NCBI GenBank assembly: GCA_946699065.1
Contig: CAMPDV010000087.1
Span: forward strand, 62,001-126,000
Direction of reading: 5' to 3'
DNA from: Loxodes magnus
Taxonomy: Eukaryota > Ciliophora > Karyorelictea > Loxodida > Loxodidae
Length of the DNA: 64,000 bases
The notes beneath the pieces are model-generated. The model saw nothing but the letters and a program-made list of their open reading frames with translations. It was not told the DNA's origin and made no database searches. Numbering within the stretch: the stretch's first letter is position 1; every line of letters starts with the position of its first letter. Below are positions 1 through 10,519 of this stretch, piece after piece. The translations under genes and the position numbers were made by a program.

Positions 1-811
1 AATCAATCTAGAAAGCAAATTTTAATCTTCTCTAGTTAAATTTTGTTAGCATGTACTGATAGAAAGTGTCTGGAGGATTTTTAGCAACTATTTGACAAAA
101 CTATTTAAGATATCTTTATTTTAAATTAGGATTATAAAACTTACCTTTGGATCTTGCAAAAACCGAAGAAATGTAAAAAAGATAAATGCCAGAATATAAA
201 TTTTTAATTTAACTATATTTAAGTTATTATTCTTAGCAATCTTTAAAATATAAACTTTATAGATAATAGGTAAAAGAAGTACTAACTAATCTATAACTAT
301 TAAATTCATTTAATTATAAGGAAATGTCTATAGCTAAAATAATAAAGCATTATAACTAAATAAAGGAAATACTGTGCATGATGCACAATTAGAATAATTT
401 AATATAAGAGTATAGATATAATCACTAATATAGCAAACAATTATACATTTATTACCTATAGTATTTAAATAGAGGCTTAATTTTGGATATAAGATTGATT
501 AATAGAATATACAAGTTGAGCCTTAATTATTTATGTGGTTGGCTCATAAGAAAGAACTTAAATAAAAATAAGAGGTACTTATAGATTTAGAATAGCAACA
601 GAAAAATAAAACTTAGAATATTAAAACTAGAATGGTGATTATTATTTCTATAGAGTTAAGATCTTCCTTTAGTTTTAGATACTTTTTATTAAAATATATA
701 GTAATACAACTAAATAACTTTAATATTACTCTAAAAATTTGCTTTAGATGTAATCTAGCTTAATAACTTTATTAATTCTAGTTAATTTTAAATATTTGAA
801 AATCAAATAAA

Positions 812-2812
812 ATGGATAATATTCAAATTACAACATAGAAACACTAATCTATATCAAAAAGGAAAGATTAGCAAATATTTAGAAAATAAAGAAGAGATGA
901 AAGATTATCCTTTCTATTTAAAATAATTAAATTGATACAGGATTCTTATTCTATAGTCCATATGAAAGTTTTGCAATTAAAAATACTAGAAAGACCCAAT
1001 CTAAGTAAAAAGAGCTGGAGCTAAAATAGAATTAGGAAATCAAGAGATGTCTTCAGCGTGTTTGCTTTTATTAATCAAAGATTAAATTACCTTTGATCTC
1101 CAAGAAAAAAAAGGAATCTCCTTAAAAGTATAATATTTATAGTAATAAAGAGTAACAAAAGACATTAATTCTGGAACTATATTTCAATCCAAAAATAAGT
1201 AAAGGCAAAAAATGATAAGATCTGAAGATTCTAATCAGAGTAGAACTAATTCCGTTACTTAAAGACGCGCTAATCTTAGTAAAAATTGAAATATGCCAAA
1301 AATTTTTCAAACTTGAAGATGTTTTAGGAAGAATCCGAATTTTTCATAACAGTCAAAATTTCGAAAAACACTAAGGTTTCTCGCAAATACTAAATTAAAC
1401 TGAGTCACATTTAGTTCTTAAAAAGTAGAGTTTATGCATATCTTATAACTAAAGAATACTGTAAGTACTATTTATTTAGATGCTAGAAAATCCATTTTTA
1501 TTATAGAACATGCCAAGCTTTAGATCTTAAAAGTTAAAATGAATTAGTTCAATAGCAAGCTGAAAAAATAGTAGCTATACAATTTAAAAAGCAATTATGA
1601 GCTTTAAATCAGATTCTAAGAGATAATTTTTACTTTGCAGCTAAATTTTAAGTACCTATAATATATATTAGAAATTAAGATTTTTCTTTTAAAAAACTCG
1701 ACTTCAAGTGTTCTTAATTCCTCACAATTAATTCTGAAATTTATAAGATAATATATAGAGTCCAGCTCTAATTAATAAAGTAGAGAAAGCTTAGTAAAAC
1801 TAGAGATAGTAAGGCTTGAAAGGAAAAATTATAATCTTAAGTGAAAATTATAAGTTTCTTAGTCAATTTTGAAGAATTAAAAAAGTAGATTCATGGAACT
1901 GAGTGCTAGGAAGAATATCGATAGTTTTTAAAAAGTTAGATTGGTTACTTTAGAACATTTACCGACTGAAAATAGTCCTTATATAAATATGAAGAAGACC
2001 CCGTAATTTCCTAAATAAACTTTAGAAGCATCTGGATTATTTATTTAGCATAAAAAAGAAAATTCTCCTGAATAATATTGAGTAATCAGTAGCTCTAATT
2101 GAACACCCAAAAATTAAAGTAGACTGAATTGGAACTTTTAGCATTCAAACTTAAATGAACATTAAGTTTGTGTAATTCTTAGAAATTTTGATTTAAGATT
2201 CTTGAGAAATAAAATTAAGAAAAATTGTAGAAAACAACTTTAAATAACTTAATTGGGCTTGGGAGTTTATCTGATAAAAGATATCTGAAACTATATTCGA
2301 AAAAGATATAAATTGTTACAAAATTTCACTAAAAGAAAAATTCACAGTTCCTAATATATCTTGTTGAAAAATCTAAATAAAATACTCAGTTTACTATAAG
2401 AATATTCTGGCTAGGTGGAAGCGTGCCAATTAGTGCAAAATAAAGATTGTAGAAAAATTTGCTAAATTTAAGCAAAAAATAATAATAAACTGTTGTAGCG
2501 ATTTTAAATGACTGCAACTAAAATAAAGGGCTAAATTGGTAGGAAGTGAAAAAAATTAGCCACTAACTCCTTAAAATATTTGGAGGATTCAAGAATATTA
2601 GAAATAAATAAATATAATAAACAAGAGTAAAAAACAAATCACATGAAATAATAAGATTTTTTAATTCTTAGTGCCTAGTTACTTATGAGAGCTCAGAGAT
2701 AATTTTGAAAAAGTTCTTCAAAAAAATAAGGAGATATAGTCACTTAATTAAATAGACTTTAAAAAATATTTTGATTTAATTTAAGTCATAACTTAAATTA
2801 ATCTAGGGCTGA
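812..2812 (+). CDS. Candidate 666-aa protein of the long repeat, family unknown
   Basis: One continuous frame runs from ATG at 812 to TGA at 2,810-2,812 if TAA/TAG are read as Gln and internal TGA as Trp. The N-terminus is basic and Gln-rich (MDNIQITTQKH...); the C-terminal third (near IRIFWLGGSVPIS and QTVVAILNDCNQNKG) has a balanced globular composition. I recognise no family. Support beyond appearance comes from copy 2 (55,250-57,253), where five single-base indels fall inside the frame yet sum to +3, so start and stop stay in phase. The frame converges on a short minus-strand frame at 2,890-3,275. Because this code leaves frames open by default, the call stays tentative. Confidence 0.42.
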
Positions 2813-2889
2813 AAAATATAAAATTAAGTTTATCATTTTAATTGAATAAAGTAAAAGCTTTAAAAGATATAATAGTCATGCAAAAAATT

Positions 2890-3275
2890 TTTAAATAAAA
2901 TCTTTAAAGTTGCTTGAGAACATCTATTGGCTTTAAAACTTTAGGACTAATTCCTTTTGATAACATCACGAGAATATCAAATTATAATAATCAATTATTG
3001 GCTAGTTATCATGATTAATAATCAGCTCTATCTATTCTCACTAATTTAGCTAAAAATTGAATATATATATCTGCTATTTCCTTGTCTTAAGATAGATTAA
3101 TATCAGAACAGTACTAATATGTTTCTATGCTTAAGAAGTCTTTATATCTTTCTACTTTTAAGAGCTTCTTAGCATGTATCTTATGTTCAAAAACTTTTAG
3201 TATCTAAATTGCAGCATATTTACCAGTTTTAGTATCAATAGCAGAACATCTTAATAAATATTCCACTCTACTCAT
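2890..3275 (-). CDS. Candidate short protein of the long repeat, ends uncertain
   Basis: A minus-strand frame opens with ATG at 3,275 (MSRVEYLLRCSAIDTK) and continues with a composition typical of globular protein (TGKYAAIQILKVFEHK). The run 'DTKTGKYAAIQILK' resembles the strand carrying the VAIK lysine of protein kinases, but lysine is replaced by Gln and no other kinase motif follows, so I do not call it a kinase. The frame could begin upstream of this ATG, and the lower limit is only where the protein-like sequence fades. Two TGA codons would be Trp. I saw no indel against copy 2 (57,330-57,715). It converges on the 812-2,812 frame. Confidence 0.3.
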
Positions 3276-3753
3276 TATATCTTATATTTACAACCTTCTA
3301 TCGAATCTGAAAGAAAAGTCTAAGGTAGTTAAATTGATAGTCTTAATACCTTAAGGTATTAAGATTTAGATGATAGAATATTGATTTTTTAGGCTAGCAA
3401 TTGAAGAAGTTAGAGAAGTAATATTTTGTTTAAAGATGATATCAATTTATAAAAACAGCTCTATAATTACTTAGTAAGCAAAATATCGATAAGGAATATC
3501 TATAAATAATTATCATAAATCTACAAGCTGTAAATGTTAATAAGATAAGATTTAGTTTAATTATATATAATAGAAGCTATTAAGTTAATAAATGCTACTA
3601 TATGAAAGATAACTTTCTAAGGCTTTTTAAATTAGTAGATTGTTATTAAACATTCTCAAGATGGATATTTATAATACTAAGATAAATTAAAGATCTCTTC
3701 ATTGAAAGCAGGTTTTAATATACTAAAATGTCTATTTTATAAATACAATATTT

Positions 3754-4585
3754 ATAGAAAAAAAATGGAGCATTCTGTTCGCCTTTCAAGGAGTTAGTTA
3801 AAAAATGCTAAGAAGAAAGCGATGAAGAAACTCATGAAAAAGCAGCAATAAGATTAAAAATCAAGTTCTTCATCTGAAGGAAAAATAATGGTTGGATTAG
3901 TAGAGATGATCGAATCCAAAACCGAAAGCAATCCAAATATTCAAATTTAACTTGAATCTATGAAAGCTCTCATTTCAAGGTATGAAGAAACAATCTTTAA
4001 TCAAGGGGAAAAAATTAGAGAACTCATGAATAACATAGATGATCAAAATAATGAATTAACGATACTTAGACGTCAACTAATCAAGAATAACCTAGTCACT
4101 GAATAATAACTCTATGAATAATCTCAATCGAACTTCAAGCAAGAATAAAATATGATTATAGAAAAGGTATCTTCTTAAAAGTAAGATCAAGAAAAACAAT
4201 ATGAAATTATCGACTTAACTTTGTTGAAGAGAATTGATAAACTAGAAAAAAAAGTTTTTCTTAAATAATCTTAAAAATAGTATAAACCTTGCTGGTACTG
4301 CAATTCTAAATTTCACTTACTACGACAATGCCTAGAATGAAAATAACTTAAACTAAAAGAAGAATAGAGAACATGAAGGGCCCTTAATCAACTATTTATA
4401 ACATAGACTGGAGTATATGGGTAAAAATTGTTCGTTAGAAAAGATGGAAATTCTTAGTGGTAACCATCCACATACACAAAAGGTCGTGGTATAAATCCAC
4501 GTATAAAAAAATGTCAGTATGTACCTGGTTGAAAGCCCAGGGAAAGCAAAACATTTAAAATTCTTAGTTTACATTATTATTATTA
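3754..4585 (+). mobile_element. Short ORF1-only retroelement, copy 1, intact
   Basis: An insertion of about 832 bp is flanked by a perfect 17-bp target-site duplication (ttataaatacaatattt at 3,737-3,753 and 4,586-4,602). The other copy of the long repeat has that site once and uninterrupted (around 58,180), which fixes both ends. The element ends in an (ATT)n tail and carries one coding region with a CCHC zinc knuckle. Direct duplication plus a simple-repeat tail is the mark of target-primed reverse transcription by a LINE-type enzyme. No reverse transcriptase or endonuclease is encoded, so the element is probably mobilised in trans. Relatives lie at 13,593-14,427 and 51,910-52,472. Confidence 0.85.
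3765..4532 (+). CDS. Zinc-knuckle (gag/ORF1-like) protein of the short retroelement
   Basis: ATG at 3,765 opens a frame of 255 codons ending at TGA 4,530-4,532, about 40 nt before the (ATT)n tail. The start is chosen because it lies 11 bases inside the element and matches the ATG of the second copy. In order: a Lys/Gln-rich basic N-terminus (residues 1-35), a Ser cluster, a long charged coiled-coil-like stretch (about 40-170), then a CCHC knuckle near residue 178 (C-x2-C-x4-H-x4-C, CWYCNSKFHLLRQC) and a basic tail. A TGA three codons after the last Cys (4,338-4,340) is matched by TGA at the same place in the second copy, and similarity continues beyond it (ITQTGVY against ITQTGIY), so it probably encodes Trp; read as stop, the protein would be 191 aa. 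Family knowledge makes RNA binding the expected role. Confidence 0.7.
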
Positions 4586-4858
4586 TTATAAATACAATAT
4601 TTTTTAATTATTTAAGAGTATAATAGAGATACTAATGATGTAAAACCAGTCCTAAATATATAAAGAGTCGCTTAGATCTTTTTATTTAAAGTGATTTACT
4701 TATTTTATTATGTATTAATGACAGTTAAATGATAACGAATTATTTTATTGTAAGAATGAAATCTAATATCGAAGATATTAAAGTTAGAAAGATTACTTAG
4801 TAATATAATTCAATAATGAGACAAAGACTAATAAATTTAAATAAATATTAAAGAATCT

Positions 4859-7800
4859 TCACAGTTAAGTAATAATGACATAAGATACTTTTGATACGAA
4901 TTTAGTTAAAGTTAGTCACTTCAAATCCTCTAAACTTATTTTATTATAGTGTCTTTTCATGTTTAACCATTTTATTTGGAGAATATCTTTAATCAATTTT
5001 ATAAAATGAATAAGAAAAATAAAGAAAGTTTACTCTTTAGGTCGTCTCTACTGTAATATTTACTCTTTTCTTTTATCTGAAGAAATTTCAATGCTAAATT
5101 TATTTAGCTACTTTGTAGAATACAAATAGCTATTTCTTGAAGTGCTTCTGTTTCTTTAAGAGTATTTGATTTACTTCAGCAAGTTTCTAATCATCTCTCC
5201 ACTTCCTTGTACTTTATCACTTTCACAGCACAAAAGATAGTTTGGAAATACTATTATTAGACAAGCTGCCTTCTTTTTCTTCTAGACATTAAAATACTCT
5301 TTACACTATACTTAGCTGCTACGATAAATATCTCTTTTTAAATATCCCATTAGCAAGACCTTGTTCAAGTTTACTAATAGCCTAGTTTAAAATAGGTTAT
5401 AACGTTTTAAATTGCTAATTCATCACTAAGGATCTCAATATTATCTGTTCTAGTTACATGTCGTATTAAGAAATCTATTGGAATTGACTATTTCCTTTTA
5501 TATTATTTTATTCTTAAAAGAATCTGATTTAATTGAGTCTAAAATAATTAATCAAAGGCCGAATGTTTTATGTTTGCTATTAAAGATCGCCAAGATTAGC
5601 TTTTACAGTTATCCTGATTTTATAAAGAGTAATTACGTATTCTCTTATTCTGATGGTATTCTTTTAGTAAATCTCCTTTTCTTGCTTTTGATTAGTTAGT
5701 TCCTTCTAAGGATAAGTTGAAGATACTTGTAGAAGATTACTTTAAATGTTCTTTCTAAGTAAGTTTGTTCTTACCTTAATTCTTCACTTGTTTCGCTATT
5801 GTAAGACTTTGACTTATTAAGGTCTTATTTTGAATTACTGTGATTTGCTACTTGTTACCTTAAGGAGAGAATACATTAGGTTACATTCTTTAGTAGTACA
5901 ATCAAAAAATGTTATTGTAATCCTAAAATAATCTATTTATTTCCCTGAAAATTTCCTTTCTATTTGTAAAATATTTTGAGGAAAACTAGCTCTTCTTCTA
6001 AGGACTTAGAAAGCTTTGCTAATATTATTAAAGATTGCTCTTTCTGCTTTAGAATAGGGAAAAGTTTCTATAATTTGCACTTGAAATATTTGTAATATTG
6101 GCTGGTATATCATCACTCCTCTTTTACAGCTAGAAAGAACTAATTTTCGGAGTCTTGTTAATTATATATCCCTATTATTTTCAGCTTTTGAAAGAATTTA
6201 ACCCAGCAATTGATTCAATATTCAGTTTAGTATCAGAGTTGTTTATTATTGATATATAATTCAGAGTTCTCCCCATAATGTCTGCGTGTTGCTTTTTAGA
6301 ATTTATTCTTCTCTCCAAATTCATCGTTAAAGCTTAGAATCGCATTTTTCTAGCAATTAAAAGGTTTTATTTGCATTTATTTAGCGTTCTAAATATTGCA
6401 AGTCTTTTTTAACTAAAAAAGGTCACTTGGAGCTTCTTGCAATGTCAAAAATTCTATAAGAGGAATTCTGTTTTAAAGGATCTTTTAAGAAATGCTCTTA
6501 AATGAAATTATGTAAAGGATTTAGTCCTAGATAATTTGTACAAGCTTTTATTCTTTTATGTTTTGAGATGCTAATTTATTTCGTCTACTTGTGTATTTCA
6601 TTTTTTTATTCTATGAGTACTTATTTATCTTTTCCTCAGTTTCAGAGTTTTAAAAAGATTTTCTAAACTTCTTACTCAATTTTTTAAACTTTTAAGATGA
6701 TTATGTTCGTTTTGGATTAATATCAAGTTAACTCTAAATTGACTAGTTTTGCAAATGTATCCTATTAAAAATACTTAATTTATTTTCCTATTTTCCTATT
6801 TTCCTTAATGTAATAGCTACTTAAGAAGCTATATTCCTTAGAAAATAATTATATCAAATTAGCTTGTTTTTATTTTAAGATCTCATATATCAAAACTTTA
6901 AAAGCAATTCTATTATTCCCCAACACACCGACTTATTAAACAAACTTATCTTAATTGAATTAAAAAGATACCTTTCATTGAACTTGAATATCTGCTTTTA
7001 TGTACCAGTACTTTTTTAAAATCCGCTAGAATTTGAATTTTATTAGTATCTCCTTTCTGAATACCTTTTAATATCTTAATTTTATCTTAAATATGGTTGA
7101 ATAATCTACTAGAAACATTCTACTCTCTCGAGTAAAATTACTTCCTCTAAAGATTTATTTTTCATCAGTCAAAAGCTCTATTTTCACTTGAAGTGTATTT
7201 TTCTTGTCATTTATTCTGATGTAGAATTATTTTACCTTGAGTTATAGTCTTCGAAGGTTTAGTTTTCTTTCTAAGAAATCTCAGTAGTGAAATTCCTTAA
7301 CAAATTTAGACTTAAAGCTTAGATAGTTAGACATATTATTTCAAATCCAGCCATTCTTTCTCTACTCGATTCTTGCTCTATGAATTTAAAGGTTATTGAT
7401 CTGGTTATTGTTTATCCTTTTAAATATTCAACTATATCTTATGAAGGTGAAAGAAATTAGGAAATTTTTAAAGAACTCATCTCTCTTTAGTCTATCACAA
7501 GTTACTCTTTTACAAAGTGTAATTAGTAGATCCTAATTCTCCCTATCCATCTCATATTGTTAAGATAGCTATATTAAATTTTCCTCTTAAATTAAGACAA
7601 ATTTATTTTAAAGGAAGGCTAAGGATACTAACTTTAATTTAAAATAGACTTTTTAGTAATTTATTATATCTCTTGTTTGGTTGTTTTTAATATTTAAAAG
7701 ATGAATTTACCTTAAATCTTTTTTTACTTTAGCTACCTTTAAATATGACTATGAGATTTTTAACTCTATTCTTACTATTAACCTAATTCTTCATTTTGAC

Positions 7801-8140
7801 TGTTTTAATTAAAAAAAGCTATAGTTAATTTGTTACCTACTCTTTCTTCTTGTTTATAGTACCTTCAAGTTCCTAGATTTTTATCAAGTTATATATCATA
7901 TCTCGTTACAAACTTTTAGTATTAAGTTTGCTTAGACTTTAGATCTGCATTAATTAATATACTAATTACACTTAAAGTTAAAATTTATCTAACTCTATAC
8001 AAAAAGAATTTCTTTGCTGCTTTATATTGAAATTATATATCTGAATTATTTTACATAGCTTAATTGTTATCAATTGGTTGAGAAGAGATAAATTCCTTTA
8101 ATTCCTTATATTAAACTTTCAATTTCTATTTTCTGTTCAT
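4859..8140 (-). CDS. Candidate 1,093-aa protein of the long repeat, family unknown
   Basis: On the minus strand one uninterrupted frame runs from ATG at 8,140 to TGA at 4,861-4,859, 1,094 codons including the stop, with TAA/TAG as Gln and about ten internal TGA as Trp. The protein is Gln- and Lys-rich with globular-looking stretches (residues after SSQPIDNNQAMQ; around ENSELYINNKQLWYQ; around SETSEELRQEQTYLER). I recognise no domain or catalytic motif. In copy 2 the same interval is 4 bases shorter through a +1, a -8 and a +3 change, so that copy is frameshifted. The size and pairing with the 666-aa frame would suit a large transposon gene, but nothing seen identifies its role. Confidence 0.42.
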
Positions 8141-10020
8141 TTTTTTAAATAAAATTAATTTTATTTATGCAACTAACTTCTTTTTCTTTATATGTTTGAA
8201 AAATTTTCTTATCTTTTAAATATTTTTTATTTAACTTAATTTCTATTTTATCTATTGTAAATAGATTTTCGGAAATAGCAAATTTAATTTAATTAAGCAT
8301 GCACAAATAATTACTATTAGATTATAAATACTCATTGAATATTCTTCTTATTTGGAATCTTAAACAAATATTTATTAAATTAATTTTATTTAACCTATAA
8401 CTGCTTTTTATCTAATTGTATTTTTGCATAAAAATCTTTTAATTTCCTTTTATTTTTTATATTTTATTTCATTAATTTCTTAAATAAAAAACAATTTAAT
8501 TTCTATAAATTTATTTAAGATATTTAGTTGCCTCCATGTATATTATTCTTAGATAATTAGTTTTAGTTTAAAATTAGATTAAGATTTTAATTGCTGATTA
8601 CAACTTTATCTTTGATTTAATGTTTTTAAACGATTTTAATATTTTATTTATCATATATAGATAGTTCTATGCTATAGATAGTATGATAAATATTATCTAC
8701 TAATCTTGTATTTCTAAACTTTAATAGATATATTATTTACTATTTAGTAATTAAATTATATTTAAAGCAGTTAACTATTATTTTAATCTTATATCCTTTT
8801 AGACTTTAGTATTTTAATTTATTTTCATTAATTTAGCTATGCTATTAAACTACTTAATTTCTTTAGTTCTCTAAATTTAATAAGTTTTGATTTTTATCAA
8901 TAAAAAGGTGAAGATAATTTTAAAAGACAAAATGATTAATTAGTTGATATAGTAAGCTGTATTACTGCTAACTAAATTCCTTCAAGATTAAAATACATAT
9001 ATTTATTGATAAAATCTAAAATTATTTTTAAAGCTATTTTCTAAAATTAAAAAGTACTAGAATTTTATAATTAAGTAAAACATAAATTAGGAGAAATAGT
9101 TTAATCAGCAAAAAGTAAAAAGTAATTTATTATAAATGTGGGTAAAAGCTTAATTGTAATATTAAATTAACTCTTTTAAAGAAGATTATTATGATAGCAG
9201 TTTATAAATTTTATATAAACAGTTCTATAAAGATGCTTAATATAAAAATAATTATTTTCATTAAACAAAAAATTATTAAAACTAGCTAAATAGTTAATCT
9301 TAAAGAAATGTTTTTCATTTTTAATTTAATTAAGTGATTAGCAGCCTATTCTTAAATTTTATTTTATTTTCCAAGTCTTAAATGACTGATAAAAAAAATT
9401 TAAATTAAAATAGATTTTTGAGTAGCCTAATTTCTTTTAATTTTATAAGCTTTAAATTTTTATTTAACATATTCTTAGTTTATTTCTACTAACTTTATTA
9501 AATATCTAAAATTTTATAAAGATATATATATATATCATTTTATTTAATATTAAATTAGCTCTATCAAAGATATTTTATTAATACCATTTTTTTATTTTTA
9601 ATCTAATGTGTTTCAAATTTTATTTTTATTAAATTTACTTATTAACACTCAACACTATAATTAATCTTAAAATATTAAGATATTTCTCTCCAAATAACCA
9701 ATCTAAAAGCTTAAGCAAGGGAAATTTAAATAGATTAAGAATAATAAAAATATGTGAATGATATAAATTAACTAAGCTTAGTAAATTAAAAGCATATAAA
9801 TAGAAAAATTAATGAAAATAAATAAATTATAATACTAAAAGTAACTAATTAAAATTTAAATTAATTAAACTAATCTCCATCTAATTAAAAAGCTTGTTAA
9901 TATTAAAATAATAGTTATATAGTTATAAATATAAATTTGGTAAATAAATTAAAATATAAAATTTAAATTTATAAGCAAAATATATTAAAAATAGGGAAAT
10001 ATTAAGTAATTTAATATTTT
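8141..10020. other. AT-rich non-coding part of the long repeat
   Basis: No coding frame, RNA gene or motif is recognisable. The stretch has short A/T homopolymers and a short (TA)n run near 9,525, and matches copy 2 closely except for the SINE-like insertion present only there. It ends in an (AAAT)n run belonging to the neighbouring SINE-like element. Confidence 0.5.
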
Positions 10021-10519
10021 ATAAAATAAATAAATAAATAAATTTGATTATAGAGCACGTAGCACTCTCGTTGGTGCGCAGCTCTTTAAAAAAATGTTTC
10101 ATACTGACAAGAATGTTTCTTACTGATAAAATTATCAGATACTGGTGGACCTTGTTCAATACTGGTATAATTATTCAGTACTGATAAAAATGTTCAATAC
10201 TGATATAATTTTAGAATACTCGTAATCTTTAATACTTGCTGGAGGTCCAAGGACAATGCAGGATTGTGTCTCATTGCATCACCAAAGCAGAGGACGACAT
10301 GTGTCAATTATGGGTACTTAAATTCCCCACCTCTGATGAAGCTCGCAATATTATTTCTTTTTAGTTCCAGAATTAAAAATAAACGAAGCCAAGCCAAGCC
10401 AGTGTCGAAGGTCTAACGAGGCCAAACCAAAGCAGAGGAAGACATAAAGTCGATTATGGGTACTTAACTTCCCCAACCTCTGATGAAGATGACCTTGTTG
10501 TTCACCTTCGAACAACTAT
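10021..10519 (-). mobile_element. SINE-like dimeric element, copy A
   Basis: This ~500-bp block is far richer in G+C than its surroundings and recurs almost identically, in opposite orientation, at 63,178-63,680. Its 3' end on the minus strand is a (TTTA)n tail at 10,021-10,043 preceded by a short inverted repeat (agagc...gctct) with a GCTGCG core. It contains two related segments of about 62 bp (near 10,274 and 10,427), each bounded by cagagg and cctctg so that it can fold as a hairpin, and a run of degenerate repeats with core tactgata at 10,095-10,225. The 5' end has the inverted repeat gttgttc/gaacaac. No protein is supported. A simple-repeat tail and small structured body suggest a SINE; the target-site duplication is unclear. 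Confidence 0.65.

Larger units (their letters stand above)
1..9900. repeat. Long direct repeat, copy 1
   Basis: This segment aligns from its first base with 54,440-64,000 at very high identity and in the same orientation. The length difference is accounted for by two insertions, a retroelement at 3,754-4,585 in this copy and a SINE-like element at 63,178-63,680 in the other, plus a few one-to-eight-base indels. Neither outer end is visible, because copy 1 is already inside the repeat at base 1 and copy 2 is still inside it at base 64,000. It may be a segmental duplication or two copies of a large mobile element; no terminal repeats can be seen. Its three candidate frames (812-2,812 plus, 2,890-3,275 minus, 4,859-8,140 minus) are annotated separately. 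Confidence 0.9.

Noticed and set aside
2400-2600. Resemblance of the 666-aa frame's C-terminus to the NET domain of bromodomain proteins
   Set aside because: Only a loose pattern of hydrophobic and acidic residues; no bromodomain or other supporting motif is visible.
5478-5699. 73-aa hydrophobic plus-strand ORF, also at 59,070-59,291
   Set aside because: T-rich complement of the long minus-strand frame. Its conservation follows from the long repeat.
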